Below are positions 53,739 through 62,207 of a DNA stretch of 64,000 nucleotides, piece by piece (the first letter of the stretch is position 1; the number at the start of each line of letters is the position of its first letter). The position numbers and the translations under genes are program-made. This DNA comes from JAVBUZ01 sp031554725 (lineage in GTDB: Bacteria; Bacillota; Clostridia; Lachnospirales; Lachnospiraceae), in NCBI GenBank assembly GCA_031554725.1, contig JAVBUZ010000058.1:1-64000 (forward strand). Direction: 5' to 3'. The notes beneath the pieces are model-generated. The model did no database searches. It was not told where the DNA came from and saw only the letters and a program-made list of their open reading frames with translations.

Positions 53739-54460
53739 CAATAAACATTATATTTCCAGTGCTAAATGAAAAAAAACGCTTGAAGAACGGCATTGTAAAT
53801 ACCGTGGAGTATTTAAAAAAAATAGATTTTCAAGACTACAAAATTACCATTGTAGATAATGGGTCTGAAGATGAAACTCCTCAAATAGCCCAGGAGCTAA
53901 CAGAAAAGTATAAAAGAGTTACTTATGAAAGAATTACAGTTCGTGGTGTGGGTGCCGCTTTTCGAAGGGGCGTTGAATTAAATGACTGCGATATTGTAGG
54001 CTATATGGATATTGATTTGTCTACGAATATTAGGCATTTGGGTGAGGCAATTCATATTTTTGAGAACAGACCTGAGATAGAGTATATAAATGGTAGTAGA
54101 TTTGCGGCACAGTCAGATACGAAAGGTAGAAAGTGGTATCGAAAAATCACTTCTCAAGGGCTGCTTGTTCTATTGAAGCTTTTTCTTGGAATGAAGTCAA
54201 CAGATGCAATTTGCGGATTTACCTTTGTTAGAAAAGACTTGGCGGAGGAACTAGTAAAGGGTTCAAGTCAGGACAATGGTTGGTTTTATATGATAGAATT
54301 TTTGCTTCGAGCAGAAAAGCGTCATAAAAATGTTTTGGATTACCCTGTTACCTGGCAAGAAGACTACAATACAACGGTTAAAATATTTAAGACAATCTGC
54401 AATTATATGGTGCAGATAACAAGATTGTTTGTTGAATTTTATATTAAGAAAAACATATAA
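53735..54460 (+). CDS. DPM1-like family 2 glycosyltransferase
   Basis: This is a 241-residue GT2 enzyme with NIIFPVLNEKKRLKNGI, VDNGSEDETPQIA, the GVGAAFRRGVEL loop, the metal motif YMDIDLSTN and the acceptor-side DAICGFTFVRK. It has no strong transmembrane segment, like eukaryotic-type DPM1, so it is probably peripheral. Its start overlaps the preceding GT2 gene. Together they could form a two-subunit polyprenyl-phosphate sugar synthase, or act in succession. The donor is unknown. Confidence 0.85.
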   Translation: MTINIIFPVLNEKKRLKNGIVNTVEYLKKIDFQDYKITIVDNGSEDETPQIAQELTEKYKRVTYERITVRGVGAAFRRGVELNDCDIVGYMDIDLSTNIRHLGEAIHIFENRPEIEYINGSRFAAQSDTKGRKWYRKITSQGLLVLLKLFLGMKSTDAICGFTFVRKDLAEELVKGSSQDNGWFYMIEFLLRAEKRHKNVLDYPVTWQEDYNTTVKIFKTICNYMVQITRLFVEFYIKKNI

Positions 54461-54491
54461 GAAAATAGAAGGCTACTAGGAGAAATACGTG

Positions 54492-55595
54492 ATGAGTCAG
54501 ATTAAAAGAATTGATCTAACTAGAAATTTCAAGAATCATCAGCAAGAGTATATAGACGCGATTACAGCTGTTTGTGAAGAAACAGCCTTTTCGGGTGGAA
54601 AATATGCGGATAAATTTGACGAAGAGTTTGCAGACTTTGTAGGAACAAAATATGCGGCAGGTGTGAATAACGGAACATCGGCGTTACACCTAGCAATGCT
54701 AGCCTTGGGTGTAGGTGCAGGCGATGAGGTGATTGTTCCAGCCAACACGTTTATTGCAACTGCGTGGGGAGTGACTTATACAGGTGCAATTCCAGTTTTT
54801 GTAGATTGTACTGCCGACACATGGGAAATTGATCCTGATAAAATTGAAGAAAAAATTACTTCTAAGACAAAAGGAATTATAGGAGTGCACCTATATGGAC
54901 AACCTTTTGAATACCAAAAGGTTCGTGACATAGCAGATAAATATGGTTTATTTGTGGTAGAGGATTGCGCACAATCTCATGCCGCGTTATATGAAGGAAA
55001 ACAGGTGGGAAGCTTAGGTGAGCTGGGTTGCTTTAGCTTTTATCCTGGAAAGAATTTATACGCTTTCGGTGAAGGCGGTAGTGTTACTACTGACAATGAG
55101 CTATTTTTCAAACATATAAATCGTTTAAAAAACCAAGGCTGTGACAGACGCTATTACCATGATGAAATTGGTTATAATATGCGTCTAGAGGGAGTGCAGG
55201 GAGCTGTACTTAGCGTTAGCCTAAAATATTTAAAGGATTGGACCGAAAGAAGAATTGAAATTGGGGAAAAATATATACGTGAAATTAAGAACCCTCTTAT
55301 CACAATGCAGGCTCACCCAAACAATACCAAGCCTGTGTACCATCTTTTTGTAATTACGGTGCCCGAGCAAGAAAAATTTATTGAATATATGCAGGAGAAT
55401 GGTATTGAATGTAACATGCATTATCCGGTACCCTGCCATTTGCAAGAGGCTTATAAGCATTTAATGTATAAACAGGGGGATTGCCCAAATGCAGAATATT
55501 TGGCGAGCCACTGTGTAACATTGCCCTTGTATCCAGAAATGCAAGCGGACGAAATTGATAAAGTGGTTGCCATGTGCAATGGGTTTATGGGATAA
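54492..55595 (+). CDS. DegT/DnrJ/EryC1 sugar aminotransferase
   Basis: This 367-residue PLP enzyme has GTKYAAGVNNGTSALHLAM, VPANTFIATAWGVTYTGA, VEDCAQSHAALYEGKQVGSLGELG and the PLP lysine Lys187 in FYPGKNLYAFGEGG. It is neither PseC nor WecE, since both of those are encoded elsewhere in the window with better matches. By similarity it belongs to the broad FdtB/QdtB/VioA group acting at C3 or C4 of a keto-deoxy sugar. ATG 54492 (nine bases after AGGAG) is preferred to GTG 54489. The GNAT gene at 56.6 kb could acetylate its product. Confidence 0.88.
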   Translation: MSQIKRIDLTRNFKNHQQEYIDAITAVCEETAFSGGKYADKFDEEFADFVGTKYAAGVNNGTSALHLAMLALGVGAGDEVIVPANTFIATAWGVTYTGAIPVFVDCTADTWEIDPDKIEEKITSKTKGIIGVHLYGQPFEYQKVRDIADKYGLFVVEDCAQSHAALYEGKQVGSLGELGCFSFYPGKNLYAFGEGGSVTTDNELFFKHINRLKNQGCDRRYYHDEIGYNMRLEGVQGAVLSVSLKYLKDWTERRIEIGEKYIREIKNPLITMQAHPNNTKPVYHLFVITVPEQEKFIEYMQENGIECNMHYPVPCHLQEAYKHLMYKQGDCPNAEYLASHCVTLPLYPEMQADEIDKVVAMCNGFMG

Positions 55596-55621
55596 TCAGT
55601 GAAAGAATAGGAAGGTGACAT

Positions 55622-56536
55622 ATGGACAAGATTGCAATATTAATTCCCTGTTATAATGAAGAGAAAACAATTGGAAAGGTAGTACGAGATGCCAAGGCAG
55701 CAATACCAGAGGCGGTGGTCTACGTTTATGATAATAACTCAAAAGACAGAACGGTAGAACTTGCTAAGGAAGCAGGAGCTGTTGTGAAATATGAATATAA
55801 GCAAGGAAAAGGCAACGTAATTCGTCGTATGTTCCGCGAGGTGAATGCTGAGTGCTATCTAATGATAGATGGTGATGATACCTATCCACTAGAATCGGCA
55901 AGAGAAATGGTTGAGAAGATTTTATACCATAATGCAGATATGGTGGTAGGTGACAGACTTTCTTCTACCTATTTTACAGAGAATAAACGTCCCTTCCATA
56001 ATTTCGGAAATAGTATTGTTCGTGGAACAATTAATTGGCTGTTTGGCTCTGATATAAAAGATATTATGACAGGCTTTCGTGCGTTTAGTTATAGCTTTGT
56101 AAAAACATTTCCGGTTTGCTCTGCAGGATTTGAAATTGAAACAGAGATGACGATACATGCAGTAAATTATCGACTACAGGTTGAAAATATAGTAGTAGAT
56201 TATAGAGACCGACCAGAAGGAAGCGAATCAAAGTTAAACACCTATTCTGATGGTATAAAGGTGCTTTGGAAGATAGTTCATATGTTTAAGACCTATAAGC
56301 CATTAGGATTTTTTGGGGCAATTAGTGTGCTATTAATGCTTGTGGCAGTGGCCTTTTTTGCTCCTATATTGGTTGAGTTTCTAAAAACAGGACTGGTACC
56401 TAAATTTCCAACCTTTATTGCTAGTTGCTTTTTGGGAATCGCATCCTTGCAGTCTTTCTTCACTGGATTAATGCTTTCTTGCATCAATACCAAGGATAAG
56501 AAAGATTTCGAGTACCGTTTAAATGGTATTAAATAA
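55622..56536 (+). CDS. Membrane-anchored DPM1-like glycosyltransferase (GT2)
   Basis: This 304-residue GT2 enzyme has AILIPCYNEEKTIGKVV, YDNNSKDRTVELA, GKGNVIRRMF, the metal motif MIDGDDTYP and the acceptor-side DIMTGFRAFSYSFV. Two C-terminal transmembrane segments (about 228-250 and 260-285) follow. This subgroup is widespread in clostridial surface-glycan loci and is thought to make polyprenyl-phosphate sugars. It lies 26 bases after the aminotransferase gene and 28 bases before the acetyltransferase gene, which suggests that the same modified sugar is made and then loaded on the lipid. Confidence 0.88.
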   Translation: MDKIAILIPCYNEEKTIGKVVRDAKAAIPEAVVYVYDNNSKDRTVELAKEAGAVVKYEYKQGKGNVIRRMFREVNAECYLMIDGDDTYPLESAREMVEKILYHNADMVVGDRLSSTYFTENKRPFHNFGNSIVRGTINWLFGSDIKDIMTGFRAFSYSFVKTFPVCSAGFEIETEMTIHAVNYRLQVENIVVDYRDRPEGSESKLNTYSDGIKVLWKIVHMFKTYKPLGFFGAISVLLMLVAVAFFAPILVEFLKTGLVPKFPTFIASCFLGIASLQSFFTGLMLSCINTKDKKDFEYRLNGIK

Positions 56537-56563
56537 AACGGATAGATAAAAAGAGGACAAAAC

Positions 56564-57088
56564 GTGTTAGGAAGAGTGGAGAACGGAATATATCTTAGGG
56601 CTATGACTCTAGAGGATACCTCTAATGTTGTAACATGGCGAAATAGTGAAGCGGTGAGAAGCAGATTTATTTATAGAGAGCTTTTTACCGTAGAATCTCA
56701 CTTAAAATGGGTGGAAACGATGGTAGACACTGGGAAAGTGGTGCAGACCATTATTTGTGATGCTAAAACGGATAAGCCCTTGGGTTCGGTATATATAAGA
56801 GATATTGATTTAACTCATAATAAAGGTGAATATGGAATTTTTATTGGTGAGGAAGAGGCAAGAGGTAAAGGCGTTGGAACAACAGCTGCTAAGCTGATGG
56901 TAGAACATGCTTTTGAAGATATGAAGTTGCATCGATTATACTTGCGAGTTTTTGCAGATAATACGCAAGCAATTAGAAGCTATGAAAAGGCGGGGTTTCA
57001 GAAAGAAGCCCATTTGAAGGATGATGTTTACATTGATAATACATATCATGATATTGTTTTAATGGCAATTGTGAGGAAGGAAGTTTAA
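56564..57088 (+). CDS. GNAT family N-acetyltransferase (PseH/RimJ-like)
   Basis: This 174-residue GNAT protein has the family layout. The motif A region EYGIFIGEEEARGKGVGTTAAKLM carries the acetyl-CoA loop, and LHRLYLRVFADNTQAIRSYEKAGF follows. VTWRNSEAVR at the N-terminus is typical of sugar-modifying GNATs such as PseH and WecD-like proteins. GTG 56564 has AGAGGA six bases upstream. Given pseB, pseC and two more aminotransferase genes nearby, acetylation of a 4-amino-4,6-dideoxy sugar is the most likely role. Which of them is the substrate is unresolved. Confidence 0.82.
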   Translation: MLGRVENGIYLRAMTLEDTSNVVTWRNSEAVRSRFIYRELFTVESHLKWVETMVDTGKVVQTIICDAKTDKPLGSVYIRDIDLTHNKGEYGIFIGEEEARGKGVGTTAAKLMVEHAFEDMKLHRLYLRVFADNTQAIRSYEKAGFQKEAHLKDDVYIDNTYHDIVLMAIVRKEV

Positions 57089-57091
57089 GGC

Positions 57092-58033
57092 ATGAAAAAG
57101 ATAAGTTTTGTAATACCCTGTTATCGATCGGCACACACCCTACCCCATGTTATTGCCGAAATAAGTGCGGTTATGGAAAAACTAAATAACTATGACTATG
57201 AAGTGGTGTTAGTGAATGATAGCTCACCAGACAATACATTTGAAATCATTAGAAGATTATGTGAAGAAAATGATAAACTAAGAGGAATTAATTTTTCTCA
57301 AAATTTTGGACAGCATGCTGCACTTATGGCAGGTCTACGCCATACAACCGGTGAGTATGTGGTGTGTTTAGACGATGATGGACAAACACCAGCGGATGAA
57401 GTAGATAAGCTGATTGATAAGCTGGAAGAGGGGTTTGATGCTGTTTATGCAAGCTATGAACATAAAAGGCATTCTGCTTTTCGTAATCTAGGAAGTAAGG
57501 TCAATGAGCTAATGACTCGCTATATGCTAGGGAAACCCAAGGATTTATATCTATCTAGCTACTTTGCAGTAAAACGTTTTATTGTTGAAGATATGATCAA
57601 ATACGAAAACTCCTATCCATATGTCATTGGCTTGGTACTTCGTGCTACGAAAAATATTACAAATGTACCAGTAAATCATCGAGAACGTGAAGAAGGTGCT
57701 TCAGGATATACACTGAAGAAGCTTTTGGGATTATGGTTTAATGGGTTTACAGCATTTTCCATTAAGCCTCTTAGAGTTGCTACAGGGGTAGGAATATTTT
57801 GCGCCTGCGGTGGATTTGCCTATGGAATATACACGGTCATAAAGAGAATTGTAAATCCTAATGTACCACAGGGCTTTAGCGCCAGCATGGCAGCGATTGT
57901 ATTTATAGGCGGAATGATTATGATTATGTTAGGACTTATAGGTGAGTATATAGGAAGAATTTATATAAGCTTGAATAATTCTCCTCAATATGTAATAAGA
58001 GAAAGAATTAATGTGGAAAAAAAGGAAATCTAA
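57092..58033 (+). CDS. GtrB/ArnC-like polyprenyl-phosphate glycosyltransferase (GT2)
   Basis: This is a 313-residue GT2 enzyme with SFVIPCYRSAHTLPHVI, VNDSSPDNTFEII, NFSQNFGQHAALMAGLRHTTG, the metal motif LDDDGQTPADE and the acceptor-side YLSSYFAVKRFI. Two C-terminal transmembrane segments (about 230-255 and 268-292) are followed by a tail ending PQYVIRERI. This is the ArnC/GtrB form with the DDDGQTP variant motif common in anaerobes. It is four bases after the acetyltransferase gene and is followed at once by two GT-C-like genes that could use its lipid-sugar product. Confidence 0.9.
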   Translation: MKKISFVIPCYRSAHTLPHVIAEISAVMEKLNNYDYEVVLVNDSSPDNTFEIIRRLCEENDKLRGINFSQNFGQHAALMAGLRHTTGEYVVCLDDDGQTPADEVDKLIDKLEEGFDAVYASYEHKRHSAFRNLGSKVNELMTRYMLGKPKDLYLSSYFAVKRFIVEDMIKYENSYPYVIGLVLRATKNITNVPVNHREREEGASGYTLKKLLGLWFNGFTAFSIKPLRVATGVGIFCACGGFAYGIYTVIKRIVNPNVPQGFSASMAAIVFIGGMIMIMLGLIGEYIGRIYISLNNSPQYVIRERINVEKKEI

Positions 58034-58038
58034 AAAGC

Positions 58039-59616
58039 ATGGAAAACAATTTGAAACGTAGCGTAAAAATTATGAATGGGATAAAGAAAAGAGAAGGGCT
58101 AATTACAGCACTAATTATGTCGCTATTACCTTTATTGTGCTGTATTGTAACCTGCGCACTTGAAGGTAGAGGGATAAAGGATGTCTATCTTCCCGGTTCT
58201 GAATGGAATGATGAGCTGTTCTATTTCAAGCAAGTGGAGGGAATTATTAATTATGGCTTTCCACAAGGTTTCTTTGGTTTTAATGAAAGCCACGCCTTGA
58301 AACTGTCTTTTGCGGCATGGAGCCCTGTTTTAGTGTGGCCATGGCTTATTTGGGGAGCGGTATTTGGGTGGAATTTGATGTCTCCTATTTATTGCAATAT
58401 CTTTTTGATGATGCTTACGATGTTCTTGTTTGTTTGGTTGGTGAAGCCATCTAAAAAGCAACTAGGAATTTTGGCAATTCTTTTTATAACATTTACACCA
58501 TTTACACGCTATATGCTTTCTGGGATGCCAGAGGTAATTTGCTTCTCCATGGTTATCCTAGTTTTAACAGTAGGTATCTGTTACCTAAGAAAGGAACACC
58601 TTGGAAAGCTTGTTTTATTGTTTGTTATGACATCAGTGATGACCTTAATGAGACCTTATCTAATTGTGTTTATGCTTTTGCCTATTTACTTAAGCGTTAG
58701 AAAAAGCAAATGGATTGGAGCGGGTGCTTCGTTAGGTACCATTGTGGTAACAGGAGGCGCCTATGCGGCGATTAAGCACTTTTTAGGAGCAGAATATTTT
58801 GCCCCATTATTTGATACAACATGGGTGGAAAAGTTTTTGCATGAAGGAATTTTTCAAGGTACAAAATACGTTATTTATCGTTTGTGGACGGTGGGCAAGG
58901 TGTTTACGGGGATGCTACTTGAAGGATTTAAAACAGGACTAGCATCAGGAGCGCTATTTGCTGGCTTCATGCTAGTAATGGCAATTTTGTTTATACAAGC
59001 ATGGATGAATTATAGAAAAAAAGAAAAGAACGCCCTTGTTATTAATTTGTATTTGGCTATTTGCTTTTTCGGGATGTGGATGGCACTACTTTTAATGTAT
59101 AAGATGACAGAGGGAAGTAAACATTTGGCAACATTTATTGCAGTGGGTATTTTTGCGATATGCCTTATGGAAACAAGATTTTATAAAAAAATGATTGTTG
59201 CCACGGCTGTTTTTGCCTATTTGTATAGCATTATGGCATTGGATCCTTATGATTATCAAATTCCATTTAGAACCCAAGAGTTAGTAGAAGAGGAAGATAC
59301 ATGGCAGAGTATATTTGATAGCAATCTGGAGTTTGCTAAGCAGGAGGTCCCCAATTTTGAAAATGTAGTCATTTGGACCTTTAATGATGTGGTGAATGAA
59401 AAGTCCTTGCTTACACCATGGCAATACTTATATATGCTACCAGAAGGATATGGCATTAGCTGCTGTGAAAGAAAATATGTGCTTGAAGAACTGGGAGAGC
59501 TAAAGAGTAAGTATTTGGCAGTGGTTCCTGGCGGCGAAATAGAGACCCTTTGTGTTGAACAAGGCAAAAAAGAAGTTGGACGTAGTGAAGGAATGGTATT
59601 ATATGAGTTACACTAA
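58039..59616 (+). CDS. GT-C-like polytopic membrane protein
   Basis: This 525-residue protein has about eleven membrane segments. The first outside loop carries VYLPGSEWNDELFYFKQVEGIINYGF, an acidic motif at the position of GT-C catalytic residues. WSPVLVWPWLIWGAVFG and SGMPEVICFSMVILVLTVGICYLRKEHLGKL follow. The C-terminal 100 residues are soluble and contain FENVVIWTFNDVVNEKSLLTPWQYL, again similar to other proteins of this locus. AAAGGA lies 12 bases before ATG 58039. It probably uses the lipid-sugar made by the preceding GT2. Confidence 0.75.
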   Translation: MENNLKRSVKIMNGIKKREGLITALIMSLLPLLCCIVTCALEGRGIKDVYLPGSEWNDELFYFKQVEGIINYGFPQGFFGFNESHALKLSFAAWSPVLVWPWLIWGAVFGWNLMSPIYCNIFLMMLTMFLFVWLVKPSKKQLGILAILFITFTPFTRYMLSGMPEVICFSMVILVLTVGICYLRKEHLGKLVLLFVMTSVMTLMRPYLIVFMLLPIYLSVRKSKWIGAGASLGTIVVTGGAYAAIKHFLGAEYFAPLFDTTWVEKFLHEGIFQGTKYVIYRLWTVGKVFTGMLLEGFKTGLASGALFAGFMLVMAILFIQAWMNYRKKEKNALVINLYLAICFFGMWMALLLMYKMTEGSKHLATFIAVGIFAICLMETRFYKKMIVATAVFAYLYSIMALDPYDYQIPFRTQELVEEEDTWQSIFDSNLEFAKQEVPNFENVVIWTFNDVVNEKSLLTPWQYLYMLPEGYGISCCERKYVLEELGELKSKYLAVVPGGEIETLCVEQGKKEVGRSEGMVLYELH

Positions 59617-60820
59617 ATTTTGGAATAAAAATAAGAATATTGATGTGGCGTTATTTTGCATACTGTTAATTCTGCATACGGTAATTATGTTTATCTTGTT
59701 TCAAAGACAAGTGCTAGGAAGTGAAAGCTATTATCATTCCGATATGAAGGCATATATCTTGGAAATGCAAGGATTGAACACAAAGTATAGTTTCCCCTAT
59801 CCTATCTTCTTTAAGCTAGGAGCACTATTTCATTTGTTCGTTAGTAGTCCAGAGCTTAGTATTGCTCTTGCGGCGACAGTGCTAAATGCTTTTAGTCCGA
59901 TATTTTTAAAGTATTATATGGATAAAACCTTAAGTCAGTATGAAAAAGAAAAACTATGGGTGAGTTTATTAACAACTGTAGTGATATTTTCTATATTTTT
60001 TGTATCTATGGTATATATACCTGGTGGAAGATTTCTTCCGGGACTGCGATTCAGATATGTAGGTATTTTTTCGCCGAATCCTTTTCATAATGCAACTTAT
60101 ATGGCAACTAGGCCATTCTCAATTGTGTGCTTTTTTGTATTTGCCAAGATTTTGCTAGAATATGAGAAGAAGATAAACTGGAAAGACAATATTGTATTTG
60201 CCGTATTTCTACTACTAACGACGATGACAAAGCCGAGCTTTACCTTTGTATTAGTGCCAGCGGCGGGCCTTATTATGTTATATCGTTTGATTAGAAGTCG
60301 TTTCTCAAATTTTGTACCAACAATCCAGCTAGGTATTTGTTTTATCCCTACTTTTTGTGCCCTATTGTATCAATTTTTTGGTGTGTTTGGCCCTATAGAA
60401 GAGGGTGAAAGTGGGATTGGCTTTGGTATAGCAACAGCGTGGAAGCTGTATAGCAGTAATATACTCTTTTCGGTATTATTGGCAGCAGCATTTCCAATTG
60501 CGGTATTTGTTTTTAACTATAAAGAGGTAAAAAAGGAAGGCTTTTATCGCTTTTCGCTACAATTATTTTTGATGAGTTTCGCACAGGTCTTTTTCTTGTA
60601 TGAAAAGGGATTTAGGTTGCCAGACATGAATTTTTCTTGGGGATATATGCATGGAATATTTTTTGCCTTTGTAGCATCGTTGTTGATACTTATAAAAAAC
60701 ACATATTTGAAAAATCAAAAGCCTTGGATTTTAGGTGTACAATGGCTGGCTTATTTGGGGCATTTTGTACTTGGAATTTTATATTTTAGCGGCATTTTTA
60801 TGGGTGGTTCCTACTACTAA
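59603..60820 (+). CDS. DUF6077-like or GT-C-like polytopic membrane protein
   Basis: This 405-residue protein, started at ATG 59603 (GAAGGA ten bases upstream), has about ten membrane segments. An early outside loop reads LGSESYYHSDMKAYILEMQGL, with His and Asp residues in the GT-C-like position. Later loops include GRFLPGLRFRYVGIFSPNPFHNATYMATRPFS. The layout resembles the first gene of the DUF6077-like pair at 13.2 kb, but the identity is uncertain. An upstream TTG at 59552 would overlap the previous gene by 65 bases. A bidirectional terminator follows. Confidence 0.68.
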   Translation: MSYTKFWNKNKNIDVALFCILLILHTVIMFILFQRQVLGSESYYHSDMKAYILEMQGLNTKYSFPYPIFFKLGALFHLFVSSPELSIALAATVLNAFSPIFLKYYMDKTLSQYEKEKLWVSLLTTVVIFSIFFVSMVYIPGGRFLPGLRFRYVGIFSPNPFHNATYMATRPFSIVCFFVFAKILLEYEKKINWKDNIVFAVFLLLTTMTKPSFTFVLVPAAGLIMLYRLIRSRFSNFVPTIQLGICFIPTFCALLYQFFGVFGPIEEGESGIGFGIATAWKLYSSNILFSVLLAAAFPIAVFVFNYKEVKKEGFYRFSLQLFLMSFAQVFFLYEKGFRLPDMNFSWGYMHGIFFAFVASLLILIKNTYLKNQKPWILGVQWLAYLGHFVLGILYFSGIFMGGSYY

Positions 60821-60832
60821 GATAAAGAAAAT

Positions 60833-60868
60833 AAAAATAGAAAGAGAAAATTCTCTTTCTATTTTTTG
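60833..60868. terminator. Bidirectional terminator between convergent genes
   Basis: A 15-bp perfect stem AAAAATAGAAAGAGA / TCTCTTTCTATTTTT with a short loop ends in T6 on the plus strand and an A5 tract (T5 on the minus strand) on the other side. It can stop both the plus-strand block and the minus-strand pseC transcript. Confidence 0.9.
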
Positions 60869-60870
60869 TT

Positions 60871-62070
60871 CTAGCGTTCTATTTTGTAGTATGCAATAAT
60901 TTTTTTGACAGCTTGGATAACATCAGAAACATCTTCATCAGTTAAGGAATAGAAAAGAGGAAGACTCATAGATTCTTCGTAATACTTTTCCGCATTTGGT
61001 GCAATTCCATGCTTATAACCTAGATGCTCATAGTGTGGATGATGGTACACGGGAATGTAATGTACCTGTGTGAGAATATTTTCAGCTCGTAATGCTTCGA
61101 AAAACTCTCTTCTTGTACAAGTAAGCATATCCAGGTGTAGGCGTAGAATATATAAATGTCTAGTAGTATCTGATTCGGCAATCTCTTTTTGTACTTGGAT
61201 TTCCGGTATCAAAGAAAAGGCATCATCATACAGCTTAACAACTTCTTTTCTACGTTTTGAAAAGGCTGGAAGCTTATCGAGCTGGGTTATAAGTAAGGCC
61301 GCTTGAATATCTGTGAGGCGATAATTATAGCCTAAGGTTATTTGCTCATGATACCAAGGCCCTGCCACAGTATGCTCCATCTGTGTGGCGTCATGGGTGA
61401 TTCCGTGAGTACGATAAAGAGATAGCTTCTTGTAAAGATCTTCATCATTGGTGGTAACAGCTCCGCCCTCTCCCGAAGTAACAGTTTTTACTGGGTGAAA
61501 ACTAAAACAGGTCATATCGGCAATACTACCAACAGGCTGACCTTTATATTTGGTTCCTATGGCGTGAGCAGAATCTTCAATAAGAATGAGGTTGTGTTCC
61601 TTGCATATGGAACGGATTTCATCTAATTCCACAGCCTGACCAGTAAAATCAACGGCTACCACAGCCTTTGTTTTGGGCGTAATGCACTTTAGAATGGAAG
61701 CGGGATCAATATTATAGGTTTCAGGGTTAATATCGGCAAAAACAGGAGTGCCACCACAGTAAAGTACGCAGTTGGCAGAGGCGGCAAAGGTAATAGGACT
61801 AACAATAACCTCATCACCCTCAGAAATACCAGCAGCCATAGCAGCAATATGAAGGGCGGCGGTGCCATTGCTTACAGCAACCGCATATTTGGCGCCGGTT
61901 ACGCTACAAAGCTTGTCTTCTAACTCTTTTATTTTGGGTCCGCAGGTTAGGCAGTCGCTTTTTAAAGTAGCTACAACGGCTTCAATGTCTGCGTCGTCTA
62001 TATATTGTTTTCCATAAGATATTGGATTTTTTCGTGTAGGGTTTCCGCCAAAAATGGCTAGTTTTTCCAT
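60871..62070 (-). CDS. pseC: UDP-4-amino-4,6-dideoxy-L-AltNAc transaminase
   Basis: This 399-residue PLP aminotransferase closely follows the PseC pattern. It has ISYGKQYIDDADIEAVV, LKSDCLTCGPKIKELE, VSNGTAALHIAAMAAGI, SPITFAASANCVLYCGGTPVFADI, VDFTGQAVELDEI, EDSAHAIGTKYKG and the PLP lysine Lys195 in FHPVKTVTSGEGG. It adds the 4-amino group to the keto sugar made by PseB. The gene is the only minus-strand one after 9.3 kb. It diverges from the GT52-like gene across a 137-base region holding promoters for both. Confidence 0.93.
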   Translation of the reverse strand: MEKLAIFGGNPTRKNPISYGKQYIDDADIEAVVATLKSDCLTCGPKIKELEDKLCSVTGAKYAVAVSNGTAALHIAAMAAGISEGDEVIVSPITFAASANCVLYCGGTPVFADINPETYNIDPASILKCITPKTKAVVAVDFTGQAVELDEIRSICKEHNLILIEDSAHAIGTKYKGQPVGSIADMTCFSFHPVKTVTSGEGGAVTTNDEDLYKKLSLYRTHGITHDATQMEHTVAGPWYHEQITLGYNYRLTDIQAALLITQLDKLPAFSKRRKEVVKLYDDAFSLIPEIQVQKEIAESDTTRHLYILRLHLDMLTCTRREFFEALRAENILTQVHYIPVYHHPHYEHLGYKHGIAPNAEKYYEESMSLPLFYSLTDEDVSDVIQAVKKIIAYYKIER

Positions 62071-62112
62071 ATGATTTAAGTGCTCCTTTCAAAATATAGC
62101 AATGTAACAATC

Positions 62113-62121
62113 ATTATAGCA
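62113..62121 (-). promoter_or_regulatory. Extended -10 promoter of pseC
   Basis: On the minus strand, TGCTATAAT is a near-perfect extended -10; the -35 17 bases upstream is weak (TTTCCC). The start codon at 62070 is about 43 bases downstream, after AAAGGAG. Confidence 0.6.
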
Positions 62122-62145
62122 CCGAAGTGAAAAAAGGGAAAGCGT

Positions 62146-62174
62146 TTGTCTTTTTAGAAGAGTGATGTTATAAT
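62146..62174 (+). promoter_or_regulatory. Promoter of the GT52-like gene
   Basis: TTGTCT (62146-62151), 17 bases and TATAAT (62169-62174) with an upstream TG form a strong promoter. It faces away from the pseC promoter and starts about 34 bases before the coding region. Confidence 0.75.
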
Positions 62175-62207
62175 AAAAAGATTAAAAATGGAGGCACTTT
62201 ATCTAAA

